This document shows positions 51,360-58,953 of a DNA stretch of 64,000 bases, piece after piece. This stretch comes from Cruoricaptor ignavus. GTDB taxonomy: Bacteria; Bacteroidota; Bacteroidia; Flavobacteriales; Weeksellaceae. A program made the translations under genes and the position numbers. Every line of letters begins with the position of its first letter. Positions within the stretch are counted from its first letter, which is position 1. The notes below the pieces were generated by a model that saw nothing but the letters and a program-made list of their open reading frames with translations, did not search any database and was not told where the DNA came from. The stretch is taken from positions 62,001 to 126,000 of the forward strand of contig NZ_FQYI01000004.1 in NCBI RefSeq assembly GCF_900141665.1, written 5' to 3'.

Positions 51360-52501
51360 TGTAAACGAATAATATTTTTACTGATTAAAACATCAACAAT
51401 CTCCTGCACTTCGGTATTTTCAAGTTCGAAGTACAGCGGTAGCCTCAGCAGGCAGTTTTCAAATCTGTCTGAGTTCGGGAGCTCTCTACCATCGTGCCTA
51501 TTCTTGTAGAACTCACTTTGGTGAAGCGAAAGGTAATGGAATACCGCCAGAATATCCCGCTGTTTCAAAGCCTGTATGGCCGCCGAGCGTTTTTCCTGAT
51601 TTGGGAAAACAATGTAGAACATATGGGCATTGTTCGTGGCGTAGCCAGGGATTACTGGCAGGGAAAATTCTGAGTTGTCTTTCAGTTCGGTGTAATACTG
51701 ATGCCAGATTTCCAGCCTGCGCTTCTGAATGCTGTCAAGGTTTTCAAGCTGCGCCCAAAGAAATGCTGAGATAATTTCACTCGGAAGAAAGGAAGAGCCT
51801 GTATCTACCCAACCATATTTGTTGATTTCGCCGCGGAAGAACTGGGAGCGGTTGGTACCCTTTTCCCAGATAATCTCTGCACGGCTGATGAAGCGCTCAT
51901 CGTTAATCGTGAGCATTCCGCCTTCACCGGAAATAATGTTCTTGGTTTCGTGGAAGGAAAACGCGCCGAGATGCCCAATGCTGCCTAAGGCCTTCCTGCT
52001 GCCGTCGCTAAAAGTGTAGTAGCTGTCGATAGCCTGTGCAGCATCTTCAATCACAATCAGGTTATGCCTCTCAGCTATAGCCATTATCTTCTCCATATCG
52101 CAGGCTACACCGGCATAGTGCACCGCAACTATGGCCTTGGTTTTCTCCGTAACCAGGGCTTCAATCTTTTCAGCATCTATGTTGGGCTGTTCTTCGCAGG
52201 AATCTGCAAAAACGATTTTGGCACCTTCGCGCACAAAGGCAAGCGCCGTGGAAACGAAGGTGAAACTCGGGATGATGACTTCATCCCCGGTGCCAATTTC
52301 TGCAAGGATGGCGCACATTTCCAGCGCATCGGTGCAGGATGTGGTCAGCAGCGTTTTGCGGAAGCCGTAGCGGTTTTCGAAAAACTTTTGGCATTTTTGA
52401 GTAAACACACCGTTGCCGGAAATCTTGCCGGATTTTACCGCTTCTTCGATGTACTGCGTTTCCAGCCCCGTAAAATAGGGTTTGTTGAAAGGGATTCTCA
52501 T
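51356..52501 (-). CDS. wecE: dTDP-4-amino-4,6-dideoxygalactose transaminase (WecE/RffA type)
   Basis: 381 residues. PLP lysine K187 in FSFHETKNIISGEGG, SFTFVSTALAFVREGAKIVF and AVHYAGVACDMEKIMAIAE, and EKGTNRSQFFRGEINKYGWVDTGSSFLPSE closely follow E. coli WecE. That enzyme converts dTDP-4-keto-6-deoxyglucose to dTDP-4-amino-4,6-dideoxygalactose (Fuc4N). The alternative specificity for the gluco epimer cannot be excluded. Its product is a substrate for the adjacent formyl- or acetyltransferase, both reached through 4-base overlaps. Confidence 0.88.
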   Translation of the reverse strand: MRIPFNKPYFTGLETQYIEEAVKSGKISGNGVFTQKCQKFFENRYGFRKTLLTTSCTDALEMCAILAEIGTGDEVIIPSFTFVSTALAFVREGAKIVFADSCEEQPNIDAEKIEALVTEKTKAIVAVHYAGVACDMEKIMAIAERHNLIVIEDAAQAIDSYYTFSDGSRKALGSIGHLGAFSFHETKNIISGEGGMLTINDERFISRAEIIWEKGTNRSQFFRGEINKYGWVDTGSSFLPSEIISAFLWAQLENLDSIQKRRLEIWHQYYTELKDNSEFSLPVIPGYATNNAHMFYIVFPNQEKRSAAIQALKQRDILAVFHYLSLHQSEFYKNRHDGRELPNSDRFENCLLRLPLYFELENTEVQEIVDVLISKNIIRLQ

Positions 52502-53376
52502 TTAAATCTCGTCCTAAAATTTTTCAGTGGCAAAATACTTTCGCCGGTATTATCGCTGCAAATGTCGGTTAATTTCAGCAAACCGCTTCCGCAAACTACC
52601 ACAGGGCATTGCTCCTTTATGAAAATTACCTTGCCTACGTCCCGGCTTTCTATCTTCAAATCTTCCGAGAGTTCTGCCGCGAAAATCCGAATTTTAGCAT
52701 CGCCTATAAAAGCGGATGCGCCCTTATAGGGATGCCCTAATGCATAGATGTGGTTCAGGATTTCCTCGGCGGAATCTTCCCAGCTGATGCGGTAATCCTC
52801 CTCATCACGCCAAAGGCTGTAGGTAGCCTGGGTTTCATCCTGCTTTTTCCTTGGAAGAGCTTCGCCGTTTTTTATTTTTTCGAAAATAAAAAGGGCGCAT
52901 TCCCTGTAGTTTCTGGTGATGGTTTTTATCGCGTCTTCAATAGTAATTGGATGGCAAATTTCTGTAGCCGACTGATAAATAACATCGCCGCTATCGTAAT
53001 CTTCAGTAGCGAAAAGCGCCGTAACGCCTATGGTTTTCTCCCGGTTTAGCAGCATATTTACCAAAGGTGCGAAGCCGCGGTATTTTGGGAGCAGAGAATC
53101 GTGCAGCACAATCAGGCTGCCGTTGCTCTCTGGTATTAGCCAGCGCCACGATACGGCGAGCGAATATTCTGATGCGGGGCGGTAGCCGTCTTTCCTGTCA
53201 AAGTGCTTTATGCCGTGGCTGCTGCACAGCGCCTTTATTTCGTCGTAAAAATCCTGCTGCACATTGCCATCCCTACTGCCAATCACCGACTCAATTGTAG
53301 CGGCAAAGTTGTTTTCTGTAAGGCATTTCAAAGTTTCAAAGCCTTTTTCTGACATCAGATAAAGGGTGATTTTCAT
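52498..53376 (-). CDS. Sugar N-formyltransferase-like protein
   Basis: 292 residues with the methionyl-tRNA-formyltransferase core: LHDSLLPKYRGFAPLVN (H92), TEDYDSGDVIYQ (D128) and a C-terminal small domain from about 205. The usual Asn two residues before the catalytic His (N-x-H) is Val90 here, whereas Asp and His of the triad are kept. Context with WecE suggests formylation of the C4 amine of Fuc4N or a relative, using formyl-tetrahydrofolate. The fold assignment is firm; activity is uncertain because of the substitution. Confidence 0.75.
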   Translation of the reverse strand: MKITLYLMSEKGFETLKCLTENNFAATIESVIGSRDGNVQQDFYDEIKALCSSHGIKHFDRKDGYRPASEYSLAVSWRWLIPESNGSLIVLHDSLLPKYRGFAPLVNMLLNREKTIGVTALFATEDYDSGDVIYQSATEICHPITIEDAIKTITRNYRECALFIFEKIKNGEALPRKKQDETQATYSLWRDEEDYRISWEDSAEEILNHIYALGHPYKGASAFIGDAKIRIFAAELSEDLKIESRDVGKVIFIKEQCPVVVCGSGLLKLTDICSDNTGESILPLKNFRTRFK

Positions 53377-53978
53377 AATGCTGACTCTTTAATAATTTTG
53401 GCAGGAATGCCGCCAGCTACTGAATATGCGGGGATATCCTTTGTAACCACTGCATTTGAAGCAATCACAGCATTTTTACCGATACGAACGCCTGATAGAA
53501 TCACCACGCCCTGCCCAATCCAAACATTATCTTCTATAATTACGGCACCCTTGCTCACCAGATTGCGTTCTGACGGCGGAATTTGTAATGATTGATAATC
53601 CGTATTTCCGTGATCGTGGTCGCTAACAAATATTCTGCCAGCAAAGAGGCAATTATTTCCGATTTCTACCTTGTTAATACACTGAATCTGCACATCGCTA
53701 TTGAATGTTACATCGTTTCCGATGGTAATTTGCGGCTCAAATTTTTCTCCCATCCAGCTTTGCACAGCCTCCATTCTAAGCCGCGCCATTGCGTGGAAAT
53801 TATGACCAATACTTATATTTTCAGCGCCCGATATACAGTAATCTTTGCGAAGGCTGAAATTATTTCCCACTGATTTAAAGCCTAAATCCCTGATTTTTCG
53901 GTGGGCTTCTTTTTCGTGGAAATTTTTTAGCAGGTAATAAAACCTTTCTATCATCCTATTCTTAATTTTCCGTATCAC
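53373..53978 (-). CDS. Beta-helix acetyltransferase (WbbJ/CatB-like)
   Basis: 201 residues. Hexapeptide repeats run from about residue 45: ISIGHNFHAMARL, IGNDVTFNSDVQIQCI, IGNNCLFAGRIFVSDHDHG (likely catalytic His), IEDNVWIGQGVVILSGVRIG and DIPAYSVAGGIPAKII. It is an O- or N-acetyltransferase of nucleotide or nascent sugars. Lying next to a WecE-type aminotransferase and a formyltransferase-like gene, it could compete for the same amine or act on another hydroxyl. Confidence 0.8.
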   Translation of the reverse strand: MIRKIKNRMIERFYYLLKNFHEKEAHRKIRDLGFKSVGNNFSLRKDYCISGAENISIGHNFHAMARLRMEAVQSWMGEKFEPQITIGNDVTFNSDVQIQCINKVEIGNNCLFAGRIFVSDHDHGNTDYQSLQIPPSERNLVSKGAVIIEDNVWIGQGVVILSGVRIGKNAVIASNAVVTKDIPAYSVAGGIPAKIIKESAL

Positions 53979-55252
53979 ACAAGTATTTTTTCAAGTTCGG
54001 ATTTCACATAGTTGTGCGAAGAGAATTCTTCCACCTGTTTCACGGCATTGGCTGAATACTGCGCATATTCCTCAGGAGTAAGGCTGTAAATTTCTTCAAT
54101 CCCTTTTGCAAGGTCTGCAGAATTTCTCAATTCTGCACGATAGCCATTATATCCCGTAATTACCATATTATTCACGATGCCCATATCAAAACCTATCACA
54201 GGCGTTCCGCAGGCCAGAGCTTCAGAAACCATCATAGGCCCGGAATCTTCAATAGATGAATTTACAAAAACATCAACTGACTGGTAGAGAAGGGATAGCA
54301 AGCGATAATCCTTTATGTAAGGGACGAAGTGCTTTCTAATATTTACAGAGTCAAACGCTGGGTTTGTACCGTTGGATACTAATAGTAATGATGCTCTTCT
54401 TTGGCTTTGTTTCTGAGCAAAAATATTCATTGCTTCCTTCATATAATCAAAACCTTTTCTCTCGTTGGCGCCCTGTGCACCGCAGAGAATGTAAAAGGTG
54501 TCATCATCCAGCCCGAAGATTCTTTTGGCAATGTTTTTATTATCAGAATTAAATATTCTGGTGTCTATAATGCTGTTAAAGTTGTATTTGTTTTTTTGAT
54601 TCCGATAAATTTTTGACTGCTCCAGCTGCGTTTGCGTCCACGATGATGCGGCTATGCACTCCCAGTTTCCCTGTGTTGCATTTTCATATTTTCTTTGGTG
54701 GTTCATCATCGCCCTTGGATTGTTGCCAATGGCTGGGCAGTACGCTGGGCAGCCCTTTATGTAGCCATCGCAGTCCCAGGCAAAGTGGCAGCCACCGGTT
54801 AAGTGGTTCATATCTACCATTAGTGTAAAAACTTTAGCTTCGGTAAGAAGCTGCAGGTTTCTTATATCTGTAGAGTTGAGGAAGTTCCTCGTCATACCAG
54901 TAAAGATGTAGTCCGGCGTGAAGCCCGTTTGCCGCAGCAGCTCTTCCGCTGGTTCGTTTTCTTTCAGCTCATTGTAGCTGATGAAAGCATACTTGCCATC
55001 TATGATTTCAAGCGGCTGGCTGGGCATTATCTTTTCTCTAATCCTCCACAATGCCTTATCATAAAGCGTTTCGCGCTTTCGTTTTGGCGGTAGGTACTGG
55101 GTGATGAAGGGCAGGTTTTGGGTTTTGATTTTTACCAGTATCCTTACATTGTGGCCCATTTCAATAAGGACTTCTGCCAACTTTACCACATAAAGATAGG
55201 CACCGTTGTTATCCTGTGTAGAAAGGAGTAGGATATTCTTTACATTTCCCAT
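53975..55252 (-). CDS. Glycosyltransferase family 4 (WcaC-like, cysteine-rich motif)
   Basis: 425 residues. The N-domain has STQDNNGAYLYVVKLAEVL. A central cysteine cluster, HLTGGCHFAWDCDGYIKGC...CPAIGNNP (about 150-180), is typical of a GT4 subgroup acting in colanic-acid-like pathways. The C-domain has GAQGANERKGFDYMKEAMNIF and SSIEDSGPMMVSEALACGTPVIGFD (about 360). The glutamate pair here is spaced by eight rather than seven residues. It overlaps the Wzt gene by 13 bases, the longest overlap in the locus. Confidence 0.82.
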   Translation of the reverse strand: MGNVKNILLLSTQDNNGAYLYVVKLAEVLIEMGHNVRILVKIKTQNLPFITQYLPPKRKRETLYDKALWRIREKIMPSQPLEIIDGKYAFISYNELKENEPAEELLRQTGFTPDYIFTGMTRNFLNSTDIRNLQLLTEAKVFTLMVDMNHLTGGCHFAWDCDGYIKGCPAYCPAIGNNPRAMMNHQRKYENATQGNWECIAASSWTQTQLEQSKIYRNQKNKYNFNSIIDTRIFNSDNKNIAKRIFGLDDDTFYILCGAQGANERKGFDYMKEAMNIFAQKQSQRRASLLLVSNGTNPAFDSVNIRKHFVPYIKDYRLLSLLYQSVDVFVNSSIEDSGPMMVSEALACGTPVIGFDMGIVNNMVITGYNGYRAELRNSADLAKGIEEIYSLTPEEYAQYSANAVKQVEEFSSHNYVKSELEKILV

Positions 55253-56478
55253 AAGATCGGGAGTTTAATTATTCCGTTATCCGTATCGCCATCTATAAAC
55301 TGTTCCTGCTCCAGATTCAGGATGGACAGCCCTAACTTTTCCTGCGGGAAATGCAATACTCGTTTTTTGGGTATGTCTATAGCGAAGCCTATCAAATAGT
55401 TGTTGGCCATCAGGCTGTCTTTAGGTATGGTTATTCTGAAATTCAAAATGCCGATGGAGGAAAGGTTTCTACGCTCAATTGCAAGCAAGTTATCAAACCT
55501 GTCCGAGATTGAAAAATTGAGCCTTGCCTTAGGGTCACTGCAGCTGTTTCTGATTTTTATATCTAAGAAAACATCTTCGGAAGTGTAGAATTCTGCCTGC
55601 AGATTTCCTTTGGCATCGCATAGTTTTGCGGATAAAATTTGTGCTTCCAGACTTTCATCATCGCTGAAATCAAGGCTTGCGCCTTCAGGGCTGCTGAGGT
55701 TGATATATGAATTTAAAACTTCACCAACATATTCCTGCTCAAGCAGTTTGCCGTGATGCAGCAGAATTCCCGTTCTGCAAAGTTGCTTCACGGCACTCAG
55801 ATTATGGCTCACGAAAAGCACCGTGCGGCCTTCGCCCTTGCTTACATCTCCCATCTTGCCCAGGCATTTCTTCTGAAACTCCGCATCGCCCACGGCAAGC
55901 ACCTCATCCACGATCAATATTTCCGATTCCAAATGCGCTGCCACGGCGAAGGCCAGCCTTACATACATCCCGGATGAATAGCGCTTCACTGGTGTATCGA
56001 TGTACCTTTCCACGCCGGAAAACGCCACGATTTCATCAAACTTGCGCCGCACTTCTTTGCGGTTCATACCAAGGATGGCGCCATTGAGGAAAATATTTTC
56101 CCTGCCAGTCATTTCGGGATTGAAACCGGTGCCTACTTCCAGCAGTGATGCAATTCTGCCATTTGTATAGATTTTCCCGGTAGTTGGCTTCGTTACCTTG
56201 CTGAGCAATTTCAGCAGGGTAGATTTCCCAGCGCCGTTTCTTCCGATGATGCCCACTGCATCGCCCTGCTCAATTTCAAAGTTGATGTCACGAAGCGACC
56301 ATACATATTCGCTTTCGCCCTTGGTAGAGCGGTCGTTGGCTTCACCGATTTTTAGGTAAGGATCTTCCTTGCCGCGTATTCTGTGCCAGAAGCGGTTTAG
56401 GTCGTGCTGCAGGCTACCTGTACCTACCTGTCCTAGTCTGTATTGTTTTGATATGTTTTCTGCTTTTAGTGCGAGCAT
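55240..56478 (-). CDS. wzt: Polysaccharide ABC exporter ATP-binding subunit (Wzt)
   Basis: 412 residues. The ABC domain (about 1-245) has Walker A IGRNGAGKSTLLKLL, signature YSSGMYVRLAFAVAA, Walker B ILIVDEVLAVGD and H-loop VSHNLSAV. A C-terminal domain of about 150 residues with beta-rich segments follows (YTSEDVFLDIKIRNS, RLNFSISDRFDNLLA). Such a domain recognises the finished, end-capped polysaccharide in Wzt of E. coli O9a/O8. This implies a chain terminator, for which the acyl- or methyltransferases here are candidates. It lies 198 bases after wzm. Confidence 0.9.
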   Translation of the reverse strand: MLALKAENISKQYRLGQVGTGSLQHDLNRFWHRIRGKEDPYLKIGEANDRSTKGESEYVWSLRDINFEIEQGDAVGIIGRNGAGKSTLLKLLSKVTKPTTGKIYTNGRIASLLEVGTGFNPEMTGRENIFLNGAILGMNRKEVRRKFDEIVAFSGVERYIDTPVKRYSSGMYVRLAFAVAAHLESEILIVDEVLAVGDAEFQKKCLGKMGDVSKGEGRTVLFVSHNLSAVKQLCRTGILLHHGKLLEQEYVGEVLNSYINLSSPEGASLDFSDDESLEAQILSAKLCDAKGNLQAEFYTSEDVFLDIKIRNSCSDPKARLNFSISDRFDNLLAIERRNLSSIGILNFRITIPKDSLMANNYLIGFAIDIPKKRVLHFPQEKLGLSILNLEQEQFIDGDTDNGIIKLPILWEM

Positions 56479-56676
56479 TTCGTTTGCAAGTTATGTGGAT
56501 TAGTTTGGTATGAGGTTAGGAAAAAGATAGTTTATAGAAGTTGTGTCGTTATGGCAGTTAGGGTGTTATCGGTGTGACGTAGAATTAGACTAGAGAGCGT
56601 TACCCGATGAAAAGATTCTCGTCATAATATAGCACTATCATGATATCCTAAAACCTTTTCATCAACTCGTAACCAC
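56479..56676. other. 198-base gap between wzm and wzt with inverted repeat
   Basis: The only long gap in an otherwise overlapping operon. It holds GATGAAAAG (56606-56614) and its reverse complement CTTTTCATC (56655-56663) on either side of an AT-rich stretch with palindrome ATCATGAT. No clear promoter box (a degenerate TAACTTGC precedes wzt) and no coding frame are seen. Confidence 0.4.
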
Positions 56677-57528
56677 CTATACCGTATCCATAAAACTCTT
56701 CTCCACCTTATTAAATATTATTGTTCCGATGATGAGCAGCAAAGCAATGATTAATGCACTGATTCCCAGCATTATTACATCAAAATCGCCTGAGCCCATC
56801 CAGGCGTATTTAAAGCATTCAAAAATCCCTGTGAGGGGATTGAAGTACGCGAGCTTGCGCCAAATTCCCGTGAGTGCCGACACAGGATAAATCACAGGAG
56901 TAGCATACATTAGCAGGCTGACTCCGAAAGACAACAGCATCGAAAGATCACGGTATTTGGTGGTCATCGAAGAGAAGATCATACCCACGCCTAAAGCTAA
57001 TGAAGCCATCATTAGAATTAAAAAGGGCGTTGCCAATATCCACCAGTTCGGCATTATAGCACCCTGAAAAAGATAATAAATCCACACTACCAAAAACAGG
57101 CAGAACTGTACGCCGAAACTCATAAGGTTAGATACCACGATAGTAATCGGCATTATTAGTCTCGGAAAATAGACTTTGCCGAAAATATTGGCATTGCCTC
57201 GAAATACATTGGCGGTTCCCAAAAGGCAGGCAGAAAAATAGTTCCATAGTGTTACGCCAGAAAGGTAAAATAGAACCTGCGGAATACCGTCCGTCGGAAG
57301 TTTTGCGATTCCGCCAAATACCACTAAATAGACTATCGTAGTAAATATCGGGTTAATGAAAAACCATATCGGGCCAAGAATGGTCTGCTTAAAGCTTGCG
57401 ACGAAATCCCGCTTTATAAACATAATCACCAAATCCCTGTACCGCCAGACTTCGCCAAGCCTCAGATCTAAAAGGGAATGATTGGCCTCAATGGTCTCCG
57501 TCCACTGCTGGTGCTCCTGTTCCATCAA
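56677..57528 (-). CDS. wzm: Polysaccharide ABC exporter permease (Wzm)
   Basis: 283 residues, ABC-2 type permease. A cytoplasmic N-terminal amphipathic segment with LGEVWRYRDLVIMFIKRDFVASFKQT leads to six transmembrane helices. Family motifs IFTTIVYLVVFGGIA and MPITIVVSNLMSFGVQF, and the late YATPVIYPVSALTG with YFNPLTGIFECFKYAW, are present. With Wzt it flips lipid-linked polysaccharide across the inner membrane. The start overlaps the ugd stop (ATGA). Confidence 0.9.
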   Translation of the reverse strand: MMEQEHQQWTETIEANHSLLDLRLGEVWRYRDLVIMFIKRDFVASFKQTILGPIWFFINPIFTTIVYLVVFGGIAKLPTDGIPQVLFYLSGVTLWNYFSACLLGTANVFRGNANIFGKVYFPRLIMPITIVVSNLMSFGVQFCLFLVVWIYYLFQGAIMPNWWILATPFLILMMASLALGVGMIFSSMTTKYRDLSMLLSFGVSLLMYATPVIYPVSALTGIWRKLAYFNPLTGIFECFKYAWMGSGDFDVIMLGISALIIALLLIIGTIIFNKVEKSFMDTV

Positions 57529-58841
57529 ATGTTAGATTTACTTGTCCTCCTGCCGATTGATTTATAATAAAAGCCGTGCTGCTCCGGAAGCTCTACCGGG
57601 AACATATTGCGGCCGTCGAAGATGGCCTTGTTGTTCAGCTTTTCAGCCATCAGGTCAAAATTCGGGTTCTTGAACTGTGGCCATTCGGTGGCGATGAATA
57701 GGCAGTCTGCGCCATCCAGTGCAGAATACATATCCGCAGCATATTCAAGCTTATCGCCTAAAATCCTGCGCACATTTTCTTCCGCAATCCTGTCGTATGC
57801 CACGATTTCTGCGCCCTTTTCCAGCAATATTTTAATATTGTCCAGAGACGATGCCTCCCTGATGTCATCCGTATTCGCCTTGAAAGCGAGGCCCCAAACC
57901 GCAACCTTTTTACCCTTTAAATCGCCGAAGAATTCTTCCATCGCATCCACCAGGATCACCTTCTGCTTTTGGTTGATGTCTTCCGTAGCCTCCAGAATCT
58001 TGAATTCAAAATCTTCATCCTTGCCAGATTTTACCAGCGCCTTCACATCCTTCGGGAAGCAGCTTCCGCCGTAGCCAATGCCCGGGAAAAGAAAGCGGTG
58101 GCCAATCCTGTCGTCGCTTCCCATCCCAAGTCGCACCTTATCCACATCGGCACCCACCTTTTCGCAGTAGTTGGCGATTTCATTCATAAAGGTGATCTTC
58201 ACGGCAAGGAAGGAATTGGCGGCGTATTTCGTAAGCTCGGAAGATTTTTCATCCATAAAAATCAGCGGCACACCGGTGTTGGTGAACGGCTGATAAATCT
58301 GCGCCATTATCTCCTTCGCCTTCTCGGAAGATGCGCCCACTATTACTCTTGCAGGGTTCATCGAATCCTCCACGGCGAAGCCCTCGCGCAGAAATTCCGG
58401 GTTGGAAACTACATCAAACGGGATGTTCGTTTCTGCCGAAATCACTTCGCGCACCTTGTCGGCAGTTCCCACCGGCACGGTGCTTTTATTTACGATGACT
58501 TTATAATCCGTCATCATTTTGCCGATGTCCTTCGCCACGCTCAGCACATAGGAAAGGTCTGCAGAGCCATCTTCACCGGGTGGCGTCGGCAGGGCGAGGT
58601 AAACCACTTCGGATTTATCCAGCGCTTCCTTCAGGTGGGTGGTAAAGAAAAGACGGCGCGCTTCTATGTTCCGCTGGAACATCTCTTCCAGGTTTGGTTC
58701 GTAGATGGGTACGATGCCCTCCTTCATCCGCTGCACCTTATCCGCATCGATATCCACACAATATACCGAATTTCCCAGCTCGGCCAGCGTAGTTCCGGTC
58801 ACCAGGCCTACATAGCCCGTGCCAACGATGGTAATGTTCAT
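57525..58841 (-). CDS. ugd: UDP-glucose 6-dehydrogenase
   Basis: 438 residues. Rossmann motif ITIVGTGYVGLVTGTTLAELG, nucleotide-sugar core FLFPGIGYGGSCFPKDVKAL with the catalytic Cys, ALPTPPGEDGSADLSYV, and VWGLAFKANTDDIREA are those of UDP-Glc dehydrogenase (two oxidations to UDP-glucuronate). The other dehydrogenase at 39496 belongs to the amino-sugar branch. It is the first gene of the main operon, with a promoter box 20 bases upstream. Confidence 0.92.
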   Translation of the reverse strand: MNITIVGTGYVGLVTGTTLAELGNSVYCVDIDADKVQRMKEGIVPIYEPNLEEMFQRNIEARRLFFTTHLKEALDKSEVVYLALPTPPGEDGSADLSYVLSVAKDIGKMMTDYKVIVNKSTVPVGTADKVREVISAETNIPFDVVSNPEFLREGFAVEDSMNPARVIVGASSEKAKEIMAQIYQPFTNTGVPLIFMDEKSSELTKYAANSFLAVKITFMNEIANYCEKVGADVDKVRLGMGSDDRIGHRFLFPGIGYGGSCFPKDVKALVKSGKDEDFEFKILEATEDINQKQKVILVDAMEEFFGDLKGKKVAVWGLAFKANTDDIREASSLDNIKILLEKGAEIVAYDRIAEENVRRILGDKLEYAADMYSALDGADCLFIATEWPQFKNPNFDLMAEKLNNKAIFDGRNMFPVELPEQHGFYYKSIGRRTSKSNI

Positions 58842-58861
58842 TAGTAAATGAAATTTTCGGG

Positions 58862-58869
58862 CAAAGGTA
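58862..58869 (-). promoter_or_regulatory. -7 promoter box of the ugd-led polysaccharide operon
   Basis: Minus-strand TACCTTTG lies 20 bases before the ugd ATG. It is bracketed by an 8-bp inverted repeat, TTTTCGGG (58854-58861) and CCCGAAAA (58891-58898). Confidence 0.5.
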
Positions 58870-58953
58870 ATAAAAAGTGTTAAGTTAAAACCCGAAAAAA
58901 TTTGTGTTTGTAATGCTTGGTTTTGCTAAATTGCTTACAATAAAAATTCAATT

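Larger units (their letters stand above)
33937..58841. other. Surface polysaccharide (O-antigen/capsule) biosynthesis and export locus, ABC-transporter type
   Basis: About 25 kb, nearly all minus strand, with many 1-13-base overlaps between genes. Contents are twelve glycosyltransferases, three beta-helix acyltransferases, Ugd and a TviB/WbpO-like dehydrogenase, WecE-type aminotransferase, formyltransferase-like protein, asparagine-synthase homologue, and Wzm/Wzt. No Wzx flippase or Wzy polymerase is present, which agrees with the Wzm/Wzt route. dTDP-sugar genes (rmlAB) needed by WecE must be elsewhere. Fic, a toxin-antitoxin pair and a plus-strand methyltransferase interrupt the operon. Confidence 0.85.

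Noticed and set aside
33937-58841. Possible Wzx/Wzy-dependent pathway
   Set aside because: No multi-spanning flippase or polymerase gene is present; Wzm is the only polytopic membrane protein, so the ABC route is preferred.
57969-58844. Open frame of 291 codons opposite ugd
   Set aside because: His/Arg-rich composition typical of an antisense shadow; ugd motifs on the minus strand are complete.
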